Part shown: piece by piece, positions 1-8,917 of the stretch
Layout of the letters: each line of letters starts with the position of its first letter
How positions within the stretch are numbered: the stretch's first letter is position 1
Assembly (NCBI RefSeq): GCF_010179735.1
Contig: NZ_JAAEEH010000012.1
Span: forward strand, 1 to 64,000
Reading direction: 5' to 3'
Origin: Anaerotalea alkaliphila
GTDB taxonomy: Bacteria; Bacillota; Clostridia; Lachnospirales; Vallitaleaceae
Length of the DNA: 64,000 nt
Position numbers and translations under genes: made by a program
The notes under the pieces: generated by a model
What the model saw: only the letters and a program-made list of their open reading frames with translations
What the model was told of the DNA's origin: nothing
Database searches by the model: none

Positions 1-199
1 ATAACACATATTCAAAAGCAGCTACTACTTTTTTGTTCTAAATCAAAAAAACATGGCTACGGGAAAGACTAAAGGCTTGAAAAACGATGTGCCTTGCCTA
101 GCCATCGCGCCAGCGATTTGGTACAATACATCTAAGATTTGAAAAAAACATGCTGTTGATCAGGTTACATGAGGATGCACAACTTGGAGGTATGGCCGG

Positions 200-958
200 A
201 TGGGAAAGCACTGTGGTTGGGGAAGAAAAGGCTTCACGTTGATCGAACTGATTGTCGTCATTGCAATTTTGGCCATTCTGGCAGCCGTCGCAATCCCAAG
301 GTTTCCCGGTTTTGTTGAGGCTGCAAGGATCGCGGTCGACAAGAGCGTGGCGAAGTCCATGGCGACAGTGGTCTATGCGGGCAAGGCCCAAGGCTCGGAG
401 CTGCCGGAGGATGAGATCGTCAAGGAGCATTACAGGGGGGAGGTCCCTTCGCCCATGAAAAGGGGAGAGAATGCTTTCGGATTTGCGTATGATCCGGGTG
501 TGGGCAGTCTGGTGGTCTACTACCAGAATTCCGGAATCACCGTCTATCCGCTTTATGGAGGGATGATGGATTCGGGAGGATCCGGCGGCAGTCCGGAAGT
601 CCCGGAAGATCCCGAAGAACCGGCAGGCCCAACCGACCAGCAGAGACTGGAGCAGGCGCTGGCGGGGGTTGCCCCAGGCAGCATCACCTACACTGATACC
701 AACGCAAAGCTGGCGGTTCCTGCAGCGGGAGAGGATGGGGTGGTCTTCAGGTTCTATGGGGTCTCCAGCAGCAGCCAGGCAAGCATCACGCTCGGTGGGG
801 ACGGTATGACCGCAGTGATCACCCAGCGCCCGCCGGGAGGCAGCACCAGGACGTTGACATTGACCCTGCGGGCCACCGTTGGGGAAGTGGAGCAGGATGT
901 GCGCTTCAGCGTGACCATTCCTGCATCGGGAGCCCCCACCATCACGCGTTTGGACTGA
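200..958 (+). CDS. Type IV pilin-like protein with C-terminal Ig-like domain
   Basis: This is probably a surface pilin or pseudopilin subunit, exported and cleaved by a prepilin peptidase. The 252-residue product has a type III signal: a short basic leader, then KGFTLIE, with cleavage expected after Gly11 and the conserved Glu at +5 of the mature protein. A hydrophobic helix follows to about residue 33. An acidic, Gly/Pro-rich linker (about 118-148) leads to a Thr/Ser-rich beta domain (about 155-250) resembling the atrophied bacterial Ig-like repeats of Bacillota surface proteins. GGAGG at 186-190 supports this ATG. No pilus assembly gene is adjacent, so it is an orphan subunit here. Its pilin core resembles the product at 40899-41279. 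The pilin-family call is firm; the Ig-like call is weaker. Confidence 0.85.
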   Translation: MGKHCGWGRKGFTLIELIVVIAILAILAAVAIPRFPGFVEAARIAVDKSVAKSMATVVYAGKAQGSELPEDEIVKEHYRGEVPSPMKRGENAFGFAYDPGVGSLVVYYQNSGITVYPLYGGMMDSGGSGGSPEVPEDPEEPAGPTDQQRLEQALAGVAPGSITYTDTNAKLAVPAAGEDGVVFRFYGVSSSSQASITLGGDGMTAVITQRPPGGSTRTLTLTLRATVGEVEQDVRFSVTIPASGAPTITRLD

Positions 959-976
959 CCAGAAGGAGGGAAAGCT

Positions 977-1774
977 TTGTTGAAATATTATGTGGTGGAT
1001 GCGTTTGCGGACAATGTTTTCGAAGGGAATCCAGCTGGTGTGTGCATAATGGATGATTGGATCCCCATGGAAAAAATGGAGAAAATCGCAATAGAGAACA
1101 ACCTGTCAGAAACAGCTTTTGCTGTGAAGGAAGGAAATTCTTATGGATTGAGATGGTTCACTCCCGGCGGAGAGATAGACCTCTGCGGTCATGCAACACT
1201 TGCAACCGCTTATGTTGTATTTAGGTTTGTCGAAAAAAATGCCGATGTGCTCCATTTCAATACAAAGAAAGCGAACCATCATCTCATTGTTAGAAAGAAT
1301 GATGATTTGTTTGAAATGGATTTTCCCACCATCATACCTGAAAGGTATCACTTGACCGACCTGATGGTTGATGCGTTAGGTGCGGTTCCAGTAGAGGTGC
1401 TTAGAACCAGTAGGGATTTGATATTCATTTTTGATTCAGAGGATACGGTGAAGAAGCTAACGCCGGATTTCTCAAAAATAAAACAATTTCCAGTTGGATT
1501 GTCTGCCTATGTAACAGCAAAAAGCAAGGAATTTGATTTTGTAGCCAGAGCTTTTTGGCCAAAGATAAATGTCGATGAGGATCCCGTATGTGGCACGATG
1601 TACTGTTCTCTTATTCCTTACTGGAGAGAACAGAACGGCCTTGACAAGATGGTCGCCAGACAAGTATCCAAGCGTGGCGGCACGGTTTACTGTGAGTTTT
1701 GCGGCGAAAGGGTGAAACTAAGCGGTAGAGCGGCACTTTACTTGATTGGGGATATTTGTGTTGATGAAGAATAG
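977..1774 (+). CDS. PhzF family isomerase/epimerase-like protein
   Basis: The product belongs to the PhzF phenazine-biosynthesis-like superfamily of cytosolic enzymes with a diaminopimelate-epimerase fold; its substrate cannot be told. The N terminus YYVVDAF..N.FEGNPAGV, the NLSETAFA segment with the family's catalytic Glu, the GGEIDLCGHATLATA motif and the C-terminal DEDPVCGT motif are all present. The length of about 265 residues is normal. The start is TTG: the codons at 977 and 980 are both TTG behind GGAGGG (965-970), and 980 would give the family-typical M-K-Y-Y start. Base composition is clearly lower in GC than its neighbours (1441-1500 holds 23 G/C of 60, against 36 of 60 at 2401-2460), and codons are rich in AAA, GAA and TTT. 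Recent acquisition is the likely reason. Confidence 0.88.
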   Translation: MLKYYVVDAFADNVFEGNPAGVCIMDDWIPMEKMEKIAIENNLSETAFAVKEGNSYGLRWFTPGGEIDLCGHATLATAYVVFRFVEKNADVLHFNTKKANHHLIVRKNDDLFEMDFPTIIPERYHLTDLMVDALGAVPVEVLRTSRDLIFIFDSEDTVKKLTPDFSKIKQFPVGLSAYVTAKSKEFDFVARAFWPKINVDEDPVCGTMYCSLIPYWREQNGLDKMVARQVSKRGGTVYCEFCGERVKLSGRAALYLIGDICVDEE

Positions 1775-1862
1775 ACAGCAACTACGCCGGGCCGGGCAAA
1801 CTTTTCCTCCCGGGTGGCGAATTCGCCGGGCTCGGTTGGGGCCTGGCCCCATGAACGGACCC

Positions 1863-1904
1863 AGAAGGACAAGAAGCGAACCGGCGGATTGTCCTTCTTT
1901 TTTT
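1863..1904 (+). terminator. Intrinsic terminator after the PhzF gene
   Basis: AGAAGGACAA (1863-1872) pairs with TTGTCCTTCT (1889-1898) and is followed by a run of T to 1904. The stretch 1775-1862 before it is GC-rich with short inverted repeats but matches no riboswitch class I could confirm. Confidence 0.8.
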
Positions 1905-1939
1905 GCTCCTGATGAAGCCGCAAGGTCAAGTGAAAGTGA

Positions 1940-1968
1940 TTGTAAGCAAATGGAATATGACCTATAAT
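1940..1968 (+). promoter_or_regulatory. Sigma-A promoter for the exported protease
   Basis: TTGTAA (1940-1945), 17 bases, TATAAT (1963-1968). It lies about 180 bases upstream of the start at 2152, giving a long leader. An AAGGAGGT at 2081-2088 precedes a 21-codon frame (2090-2155) that overlaps the gene start as ATGA, but the spacing is too short for a normal ribosome-binding site. Confidence 0.7.
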
Positions 1969-2151
1969 ATACCTAAGGTTGCAAGTGTGAAAGACGGTTT
2001 TAAATAAGCATAAACAACGGTTGGAATTTCAGAAATACCATCATGTAAACAAGGTGAAACCCCTGGCGTACAAGCGATTGAAGGAGGTGATGCCGATATC
2101 ATACTGGTGTGTTGGCAACAGGATGCATGAATGGAAAGGCAGGTGGATGTT

Positions 2152-3951
2152 ATGAAATCAAAGAACATGAAACTAATTTCCTTTGTACTGCTCTTCAGCC
2201 TTTTGTTGACCGGGGTGGTGATGCCGTCCGGCATGGCCGTGGGGCAAACCCAGCAACCGATCAGCATCTTCGTGAATGGGGAGATCTTGGTGACGGACAC
2301 CCCGCCCATCATCGAGTCGGGACGCACCCTGGTGCCTCTGCGGGCCATTTTCGAGCGCCTGGAGGCGGCCGTGGAGTGGGACGCGCTGGACAGGAAGGTG
2401 ACGGCGACTAGAGAGGGGACCACCATCGTCCTGTATATCGGGAATGCGACGGCATGGGTCAATGGGGCCCCCGTCGTTCTGGATGTGCCGCCCAAGATTG
2501 TCAACAGCAGGACCCTGGTGCCCCTCCGGTTCGTCAGCGAATCCTTTGGGGCGGAGGTGGATTGGGACGGCCTCAACCGGATCGTCACGGTGGTGACCCA
2601 GACAGAGGCCCCGGAGGTTCCGGACTTCCAGCTGCCTGGCTTCAACCTGCCGGGCATCAACCTCTCCCTGTTGCCCGACTGGGTGAAAAACGGCCTGCTG
2701 CTTGCGCCCAACGACCGGACCTATGATACGGCGAAAATCCATGCGGATTCCCTGACCGTGCAGAAGGATGTGGACCTTTCCCTGCTGCAGCCATCCCAGG
2801 ATTGGAGCAAGCCTCCGTATGCACTGGATTCGCTCATCTGCTGGTCCACCGGCTGCGACTACACGCCGTACGTGACCTTCACGGGGAACCAGGACGGCAG
2901 GGGCGGATGCATCGGACGATCCATGGTGCACATCATGAACATCCTGAAGGAAAGGGAGCATCCCTACACCCCGGACGTGTCCTTCTGGTATCTCCATGGC
3001 CGACAGGAGGAGCTGGCGGACGGGGGACCGGTCAACACGAAGTTCGTGCTGGAACAGAACGGAATCGCTCCGGAGGCTTCCTCCCATTCGGATTATGACA
3101 AGGTGATCATAGGCAAGGACGCTGCAGGCAACAGCACCTACGACTACAGCCAGATGCCCAGGCCCAATGGATGGACCAACTATCTGGCCTCCTATTACCG
3201 GATGCAGGAAAGCGGGGGATACGAACCCACCATCGAGAACATCCGGCATTTCCTGCGGAATTACGGCCCGCTGCTGGCGGGGGGAGACATCCCGCTGATC
3301 CAGGGGGATAACCCCGAACAGGGCCATGCGGTCACCATCGTGGGATACGACGATGTGACGAAGACGGTGAAGTGCCTGAACAGCTGGGGGGACACCTGGG
3401 GGGACCTGGGGAACGGGTATTTCACGGTTCCTTATGACGCCCTGGAGGACAACTTCAATTATGTGAGATTCTATCAGGTCATCCCGGTGGAGCGGGCCGG
3501 AACGGACCAGGCCTATTCCGCAAGGATCCATGTGGAGACCGGGGCCGATTCCCGTAACAAGCTGAAGGTGACCCTGGGCGTGGACGGCAGGAGCCCCTTC
3601 ACCGTCTGGGACACCCCCAACGAGACCTTGTGGATCGATTACAGCAAGACATTGAAACTGGATGTGCCCCTGCCCATCTATGCGGTGGACTACTGGCCGC
3701 CCGCCACCGGCACCCACTGGTATGTGGAGGTGACGAACAATTCCACTTGGGATCCGGCGGTGTTGAAGGAGATCACATTCGCACGGCTCCACAAGAACCC
3801 GGATGGAAGTTATGCCACGGAAACGTTCAAGTCAACAGAATCGGGGGCAACCATCGCACCCGGGGAAACCAAAAAATTCTATGTCCCCAAGAAGACCACA
3901 ATCATCGATCTGCCGATCGTTCCTATCGTACCGATCCTACCAATCCGATAG
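2152..3951 (+). CDS. Exported papain-like cysteine protease with copper amine oxidase N-type domain
   Basis: A signal peptide is followed by two tandem halves of a copper-amine-oxidase N-terminal-like module (about residues 30-140), each with the pattern VNG...I..GRTLVPLR.......V.WD. This module is common in exported Bacillota proteins and is not itself catalytic. After a linker, a C1/C39-type peptidase domain follows: a candidate nucleophile Cys in GRGGCIGRSM, a His in GHAVTIVGYD and an Asn in LNSWGDTWG, the expected order of a papain triad. A beta-rich tail ends with repeated Ile/Pro/Val residues. The start at 2152 is chosen because AGGTGG (2141-2146) is well placed and the leader then reads as a signal peptide; an ATG at 2131 has no such site. 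Activity is inferred from motifs only. Confidence 0.8.
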   Translation: MKSKNMKLISFVLLFSLLLTGVVMPSGMAVGQTQQPISIFVNGEILVTDTPPIIESGRTLVPLRAIFERLEAAVEWDALDRKVTATREGTTIVLYIGNATAWVNGAPVVLDVPPKIVNSRTLVPLRFVSESFGAEVDWDGLNRIVTVVTQTEAPEVPDFQLPGFNLPGINLSLLPDWVKNGLLLAPNDRTYDTAKIHADSLTVQKDVDLSLLQPSQDWSKPPYALDSLICWSTGCDYTPYVTFTGNQDGRGGCIGRSMVHIMNILKEREHPYTPDVSFWYLHGRQEELADGGPVNTKFVLEQNGIAPEASSHSDYDKVIIGKDAAGNSTYDYSQMPRPNGWTNYLASYYRMQESGGYEPTIENIRHFLRNYGPLLAGGDIPLIQGDNPEQGHAVTIVGYDDVTKTVKCLNSWGDTWGDLGNGYFTVPYDALEDNFNYVRFYQVIPVERAGTDQAYSARIHVETGADSRNKLKVTLGVDGRSPFTVWDTPNETLWIDYSKTLKLDVPLPIYAVDYWPPATGTHWYVEVTNNSTWDPAVLKEITFARLHKNPDGSYATETFKSTESGATIAPGETKKFYVPKKTTIIDLPIVPIVPILPIR

Positions 3952-4088
3952 GCTGGGGCCGGATGAAACACAGGACATGCGTTGCGCTTCTAGCAGGTAT
4001 CGACCGCATGCTGAACAGGGGAAGGGTTGTGCCGAACATCATCGGGGAATTGGCGTGAACCTGTAAAAAATGGGAATGTTGGGCTGCG

Positions 4089-4425
4089 TTGACAAGCGTG
4101 CTTCTGCTGGTGGTGCTGGCCGGTGCGGGATGCGGCAAGACACCGGAAGAAGCCGTCAAAGAGGATATCCAGGCAACCGAAGCTGGAACCGGGGAGACGG
4201 CTGGAGCGGCCGAGGTGGACATCGGCTCGGACGGCGGGGACGCGGTTGTTTCGATGGAAGCGGACGATGCTTCCGTCGTCGTCGACGCAGGCGGCCAGCA
4301 GGAATGGCCGGAAGACATCCCATCCTATGTGCCCCGCCTCCCTGGGGAGATCAACAGCATCGTGGAGCAAAGGGAAGAGGGATATCTTTCCAATGGAGTA
4401 GGTTCCGGATGCCCATTGACAGGAA
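4089..4425 (+). pseudogene. Lipoprotein gene remnant
   Basis: From a TTG at 4089 the frame encodes a hydrophobic leader ending LAGAGC, a lipobox, then an acidic Ala/Thr-rich linker and a short segment beginning EWPEDIPSYVP that looks like the start of a folded domain. The reading frame then runs straight into the terminator at 4426-4474 and onward antisense to the next gene, so the body of the protein is missing. There is no convincing ribosome-binding site, and the in-frame codons just before TTG (KKWECWAA) look like part of a longer lost leader. I read it as a truncated, dead copy of a lipoprotein gene; a very short functional lipoprotein is less likely. Confidence 0.5.
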
Positions 4426-4474
4426 GCAGACAAAAAGAGGACCAGGCAAATTGGCTGGTCCTCTTTTTGTCTGC
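4426..4474. terminator. Bidirectional terminator hairpin
   Basis: A perfect 20-base-pair stem (4426-4445 with 4455-4474) encloses a 9-base loop. A-rich and T-rich tracts in the two arms let it work in both directions. It sits between the lipoprotein remnant and the converging gene at 4497-4865. Confidence 0.85.
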
Positions 4475-4496
4475 AAACGTGCGCTGCCTTGCCTCT

Positions 4497-4865
4497 TCAG
4501 GTCAGGGTGAGGCGGATGCTTCCGCCCATGGCGTCCAAATCCTCAAGGCTTCCCCGGACGATCCGTCCCAAGGGGACTCCGGGGGAGGCCATCTTGGGAC
4601 GGCTGTCGGTGCTGACCGGGGTGGGCCCGAAGAAGATGCAAAAGGCGTTGCCATCGGGCCAAAGGGCAACCTCCCCTTCCTTGAACCAGCTGGTCATCTC
4701 GGAGTGCACCGGTATCCTTCTGGAAATCGATCCATAGTACTCCCCGCCCCAGCGGGACATGGAAAGGTCCATGGGCAGGGCCTGCCTCAAGGCCTTTGCG
4801 GAGGGATTGTCGTACAGTTCGATTTCGAAAGTCTGGGCTCCTGTGGTCATGGTGATGGTCTTCAT
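4497..4865 (-). CDS. Cyclophilin-like fold protein
   Basis: This is a 122-residue protein of the small bacterial cyclophilin-like family (Cyclophil_like type). These proteins have the beta-barrel of cyclophilin/CsaA-like folds but are not known to be active prolyl isomerases in general. Typical features are the early strand TFEIELYDN.SA.AL...LP, the YYGSI..RIPV segment, the central GEVALWPDGNAFCIFFGPTP strand pair, and a C-terminal IVRGSLEDLD. The start at 4865 is fixed by AAGGAGGT five bases upstream; the frame stays open further upstream without a site. It is monocistronic and shares the terminator at 4426-4474 with the converging remnant. Confidence 0.8.
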   Translation of the reverse strand: MKTITMTTGAQTFEIELYDNPSAKALRQALPMDLSMSRWGGEYYGSISRRIPVHSEMTSWFKEGEVALWPDGNAFCIFFGPTPVSTDSRPKMASPGVPLGRIVRGSLEDLDAMGGSIRLTLT

Positions 4866-5017
4866 GAAAAACCTCCTTGGGTCATCGGTGTCCGTCAACA
4901 GGTCCATTGTACCAAATCCGGGGAGGTTTGCCATCCTCCCCGCTGAATGAAATATCCCGTTGGAATTGTGCATCAAGTACGAGAAAAGCAGGCGCCTTCA
5001 ACCAAACGCAAAATTCG

Positions 5018-5046
5018 TTGTAAGGTGCCGGTTTCTGTTCTATAAT
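5018..5046 (+). promoter_or_regulatory. Sigma-A promoter of the ABC exporter operon
   Basis: TTGTAA (5018-5023), 17 bases, TATAAT (5041-5046), the same -35 hexamer and spacing as at 1940-1968. It is 57 bases upstream of the ATPase start. Confidence 0.75.
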
Positions 5047-5103
5047 TGAATCAACGACAATCGCCCAAGCAGGATTCCAAGGCTGGGAGGAGAGGAGGCC
5101 GCC

Positions 5104-5802
5104 ATGTTCATCGAAGTCACAGGCTTGAAGAAGGGCTACACCACCGGGGAGGTCAGGACGGAGGTCCTGAAAGGGGTGGACCTGCAACTGGAAAAGGGGG
5201 AGATCGGCGTCATCCTGGGCCCTTCGGGTTCGGGGAAGTCCACCCTGGTGAACATCATCGGCGGGGTCGACCGGTCGGACGGGGGCAGCGTGATGGTGGA
5301 CGGCACCACCGTCACGAGCCTTAAGGACGTGGAACTGACCGAGTACCGCCGGGAGAACATCGGCTTCGTCTTCCAGTTCTACAACCTGGTGCCGAACCTG
5401 ACCGTCGGGGAGAACATCGAGGTCTGCGCCAACATCAGCACCGCCCCCCTGGACGTGGACCAGGTCCTTGCGTCGGTGGGGCTCCTGGACAAGAAAGACC
5501 GCTTCCCCCGGGAGCTGAGCGGCGGGGAGCAGCAGCGGGTCTCCATCGCCCGGGCCATCGTGAAGAACCCCAAACTGCTCCTGTGCGACGAACCCACGGG
5601 AGCCGTCGATTTCGAAACATCCCGGAGCATCCTGGCGCTGTTGCAGCGCATCAACACCGATTTCGGCACCACCATCCTGATGATCACCCACAACACGGCG
5701 ATTTCCGGGATGGCCAACACCGTGTTCCGGTTGCGGAGCGGGGCTGTGGTGGAACGGGTCCGGAACAAGGAAACGCTTCCGGCGGAAAGGATTGAGTGGT
5801 AA
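5104..5802 (+). CDS. ABC transporter ATPase, MacB/LolD type
   Basis: This is the cytoplasmic ATPase of an exporter or mechanotransmission ABC system. The 232-residue product has Walker A GPSGSGKST (residues 39-47), a Q-loop, the signature LSGGEQQ near 139, Walker B LLLCDEP, and a switch His in MITHN. In place of the usual DEPTGALD it has DEPTGAVD. The family usually partners an FtsX-like permease, which is the next gene, overlapping the stop codon as TAATG. The pair and the gene at 8092 form a likely operon from the promoter at 5018-5046 to the hairpin at 8746-8790. The substrate is unknown; lipids, peptides and cell-wall signals are all handled by this family. Confidence 0.92.
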   Translation: MFIEVTGLKKGYTTGEVRTEVLKGVDLQLEKGEIGVILGPSGSGKSTLVNIIGGVDRSDGGSVMVDGTTVTSLKDVELTEYRRENIGFVFQFYNLVPNLTVGENIEVCANISTAPLDVDQVLASVGLLDKKDRFPRELSGGEQQRVSIARAIVKNPKLLLCDEPTGAVDFETSRSILALLQRINTDFGTTILMITHNTAISGMANTVFRLRSGAVVERVRNKETLPAERIEW

Positions 5803-8051
5803 TGGCGCTGCATCGAAGGTTATACCGCATGTTCAAGGAAAATCCGGCACGCCATATCGGCATCCTGGTCCTGGTGCTGATCGGCAGCTTCACCTTCGTG
5901 CTGGCCTCGGGGATCTCCCGGAACCTGGGCGACCTGATGACGGACTTCATGGAAGAAAACCGGCAGGAGGACATTTCCTTTCGGACCGACCGTCCCATAC
6001 CCGACAGGGAGTCATTGGAGGAACAGGCCGGGGCCCTCATCGAGGAATCCCTGAGCCTGGACGCCCCCCTGTCCGACACGGCCACCTTGCGGCTGCTGGG
6101 CGCCACCAGGCGGGTGAACGTGCCGGCCGTGCTGGAAGGGCGCATGCCCGAAGGCCCGGAGGAACTCCTCCTGGAACCCACTTGGGCCGGAGCCAACGGG
6201 TACACAGTGGGGAGCACCCTCCAGGCCGGGGGCAAGAGCTTCACCGTGGTGGGATACGTGGCCCTGCCCAACTACATCTATCCCCTCCAGAACCCCTACG
6301 ACATCCTGCCCTCTCCGGAACGGTTCGGCGTGGGTGTGGTGGACCCCGCAGCCCTGGAAGGGATGGAGGGCGTGGTGAAGATCCAAGGGGCCCGGTTCCT
6401 GGATCGGGACGGCAGCATCAACCAGCAGACGGTCCGCTTGCGGGAGCTGCTCCTTGAGCAGGGGGTCGCCGCGTCCGACTGGATCCCCATCGGACTCAAC
6501 CGGCGGGCGTCCACGCCCTGGGCCTCCGTCACGGGGATGCGCACCATGAGCGTACCCCTGCCTGTGGGGATGTTCCTCCTCTCCTGCCTGGTCATGGGAA
6601 TCCTGGTCTGGCGCATGGTCCGACAGGATGCGGTGGTGGTGGGGACCCTGTACGCCCAAGGCTACCGGCGCCGGGAGCTGATGCGCCACTACATGGCCCT
6701 GCCGCTCCTGGTGGCCTTGGCCGGGGGGACCGCCGGAAGCCTGCTGGCCCTGTCGGCCATCCGGCCCAGCGTCCTGGCCATGCTGGACTATTATGTGCTG
6801 CCCGTCACGGCCATCCGGTGGAGCGCACCGGAACTCCTGGCCGGCCTGCTGGCCCCCGTGCTCTTCCTGGGCCTGGGGGGCTGGCTGGCCGTCCGCAGCG
6901 AGTTGAAGCGCCCCCCGGCCGAGCTGATGAAGGGGGGGAGCCGGAAGACCAAGGTCAGCGCCTTGGAACGGAAGCTCCGGCTGGAGGGGCTCCGGTTCGG
7001 GACCAGGTTCAAGCTCAGGGAGCAGCTTCGGAGCATCCCCCGGCTGCTGTTCCTCCTGCTGGGTGTGGTCGGGGCGTCCCTGATCATGCTGCTGGCCTTC
7101 ACCATCCTGAGCTCCTTCACCCACCTGCTGACCAGCGACATCAGGGAGACCTACCGGTTCGACTACGAATACGCCTTCCGGGAACTCCAGACCGGGGAGG
7201 TGCCGGAAGGGGCGGAAGCCTTCTCCGGGGCGGTCTTCCACCTGGAAGGGGACGAGGGCGCCGAGTTCTGGGCCTCCGGGGTGCAGCCGGATTCCAGGCT
7301 CCTGACCCTTAGGGACAAGGACGGCAACCTCCTGCCCAACGACCGGACGAACATCACCAGGCCCCTGGCGGAGCGCCTGGGCGTGGAGGCCGGGGACACG
7401 ATCCGGGTGGTGGGGAAGCTTACCGGGAAGGTCCATGAATTCAGGATCGACGCCGTGGCCCAGTCCTATACGGAGCACTTCCTCTTCCTGCCGATCGACC
7501 GGTTCAACGAGGAGCTGGGGTATCCCCCGGACAGCCATATGGGGCTCTTCAGCACCCGGGAACTGGAGATCCCCCCGGAGGCGCTTGCGGGGGTCAAGGA
7601 CATGGGGGAAATCCCCGCCGCCATGGAGGCCTTCTTCGGAGCCACCGTGGCCATGGTGGGGGCGATGGTCCTCCTCTCCGGCGTGATGGGGCTGATCATC
7701 ATCCAACTGGTCACCTCCCTGATCATCGAGGAGAACAGGAACACCATCTCCCTGTTCAAGGTCTTCGGCTACCGGCGCAGGGAGGTCCGGTCCCTGATCC
7801 TGGACAGCACGGACCTGGTGGTCCTGGCCGGCTTCCTGGCAGCCATCCCCCTGGCGGCGGCCTCCTTCGGGAGCGTGTACAGCAACCTGGGGGACACCAT
7901 GGACTTCACGATTCCTACGGTGGTGGACCCGCTGTACGTGCTCCTGAGCTTCCTGCTTGTCCTGGCCACCTACCTGCTGGCCAAGAAGCTGGGAGGCAGG
8001 AAGGTGGACAGGGTGTCCATGGCCGAAACGCTGAAGGCGGTGGGGGAATAG
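5802..8051 (+). CDS. ABC transporter permease with two FtsX domains
   Basis: This is the membrane partner of the upstream ATPase. The roughly 749-residue protein has an N-terminal membrane helix (about 18-38), a large extracytoplasmic region, a first FtsX-type helix group (about 245-360), a conserved hinge helix near 410, a second extracytoplasmic domain and a second FtsX group (about 610-740). It ends with a short cytoplasmic tail matching the family's RVSMAETLK pattern. The length and the duplicated FtsX layout fit the long permeases of Bacillota rather than MacB itself. The start is taken as the ATG at 5802, overlapping the ATPase stop; a GTG at 5796 is an alternative with slightly better ribosome-binding spacing. 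Confidence 0.9.
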   Translation: MALHRRLYRMFKENPARHIGILVLVLIGSFTFVLASGISRNLGDLMTDFMEENRQEDISFRTDRPIPDRESLEEQAGALIEESLSLDAPLSDTATLRLLGATRRVNVPAVLEGRMPEGPEELLLEPTWAGANGYTVGSTLQAGGKSFTVVGYVALPNYIYPLQNPYDILPSPERFGVGVVDPAALEGMEGVVKIQGARFLDRDGSINQQTVRLRELLLEQGVAASDWIPIGLNRRASTPWASVTGMRTMSVPLPVGMFLLSCLVMGILVWRMVRQDAVVVGTLYAQGYRRRELMRHYMALPLLVALAGGTAGSLLALSAIRPSVLAMLDYYVLPVTAIRWSAPELLAGLLAPVLFLGLGGWLAVRSELKRPPAELMKGGSRKTKVSALERKLRLEGLRFGTRFKLREQLRSIPRLLFLLLGVVGASLIMLLAFTILSSFTHLLTSDIRETYRFDYEYAFRELQTGEVPEGAEAFSGAVFHLEGDEGAEFWASGVQPDSRLLTLRDKDGNLLPNDRTNITRPLAERLGVEAGDTIRVVGKLTGKVHEFRIDAVAQSYTEHFLFLPIDRFNEELGYPPDSHMGLFSTRELEIPPEALAGVKDMGEIPAAMEAFFGATVAMVGAMVLLSGVMGLIIIQLVTSLIIEENRNTISLFKVFGYRRREVRSLILDSTDLVVLAGFLAAIPLAAASFGSVYSNLGDTMDFTIPTVVDPLYVLLSFLLVLATYLLAKKLGGRKVDRVSMAETLKAVGE

Positions 8052-8091
8052 AAAGAAGAATAGACAGAAGAGATTATGGGGAGGTAAGGGT

Positions 8092-8742
8092 ATGAAAGAA
8101 AATGGTGACAGGTTCAAGCCGGATTGGAAAGACATCCTGATTGCGCTGGGGGCCATCCTGGTCCTCCTCTCCTTCGCCCTGGCCCACTTTGCGGCAAGGG
8201 AGCCGGCAGCGCCGGTCGGGCCGGAGACGGAGGCCAGGAATGTCCAGCCTGCGGTCCCGACGCCGGACGGGGAGGGGGAGGAAGGCGGAGGAGGGGAAAC
8301 CGCCGAAACGGCAGCAACAGCCGATCCTGCCATCGCTCCGGCTTCCAATGCGGCCGAAGGCAAACGGATTGTGGTCCAGATCGGGAATCCGATGATGGAA
8401 GTCGACGGTGTGGAGAAGGAGATCGACCCGGGCCGGGACACGGTCCCGTTGATCCAGGAGGGGAGGACGCTGCTCCCCATCCGGACCCTTGTGGAGAGCA
8501 TGGGGGGGACCGTAAGCTGGGTTGCGGAGGAAAAGGGGATTGTATTGGACGCCAGGGGCACATCGATCGAGATGTGGCTGGACAGGAACGAAATCCGCGT
8601 GGACGGAGTCCAAGGGAAGACGGACGTCGCCCCCCTGTCGGTCAACGGAAGGACCATGGTACCGGTCCGGTTCGTGGCGGAGAACTTCCGCTGCGAGGTG
8701 GTTTGGGATTCCGATACCAAGAAAGTGACCCTCGAATATTGA
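8092..8742 (+). CDS. Membrane-anchored copper amine oxidase N-domain protein
   Basis: The 216-residue product has a cytoplasmic N terminus, one hydrophobic helix (about 15-34), a long acidic Glu/Gly/Ala-rich linker and a C-terminal copper-amine-oxidase-N-like module in two halves (RTLLPIRTLVESMGG and RTMVPVRFVAEN). It is therefore a small surface protein anchored by an uncleaved helix. GGAGGT (about 8079-8084) precedes the ATG. It lies 40 bases after the FtsX permease and ends at the operon's hairpin, so it may be an accessory of that ABC system. No enzymatic residues are visible; the module is generally taken as a structural or binding unit in such proteins. Confidence 0.8.
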   Translation: MKENGDRFKPDWKDILIALGAILVLLSFALAHFAAREPAAPVGPETEARNVQPAVPTPDGEGEEGGGGETAETAATADPAIAPASNAAEGKRIVVQIGNPMMEVDGVEKEIDPGRDTVPLIQEGRTLLPIRTLVESMGGTVSWVAEEKGIVLDARGTSIEMWLDRNEIRVDGVQGKTDVAPLSVNGRTMVPVRFVAENFRCEVVWDSDTKKVTLEY

Positions 8743-8745
8743 GAC

Positions 8746-8790
8746 AGGCAAAGCAAAGGACCGGCCGTCGGCCGGTCCTTTGCTTTGCCT
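8746..8790. terminator. Long perfect hairpin ending the ABC operon
   Basis: Two 21-22 base arms meet with almost no loop (8746-8790). There is no clear T-run, but the arms contain CAAAG/CTTTG tracts. It probably terminates transcription or stabilises the mRNA end. Confidence 0.7.
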
Positions 8791-8917
8791 GCTGTTCCAG
8801 ACGAAAGAAGGATTTTCCGGCAGGAACCTTTCTCCATTCACAACTTTTTTACATTTTGGGACTATACTGGACTTGAAAGCGAAACCAACCAACCCACTAC
8901 GATTGGAGGCGGTTGCA

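Noticed and set aside
1775-1862. Possible c-di-GMP-I riboswitch (GGGCAAAC with GC-rich stems) after the PhzF gene
   Set aside because: Only a short match to the conserved start; the GNRA loop, the GACGCAAAGCC core and the closing helix are not recognisable, and the terminator is explained as the end of the PhzF transcript.
6012-8837. A 941-codon open frame on the minus strand
   Set aside because: It is antisense to the FtsX permease and the following gene, is Gly/Gln/Pro/His-rich with no domain, and has no ribosome-binding site. Such long antisense frames are common in GC-rich coding DNA.
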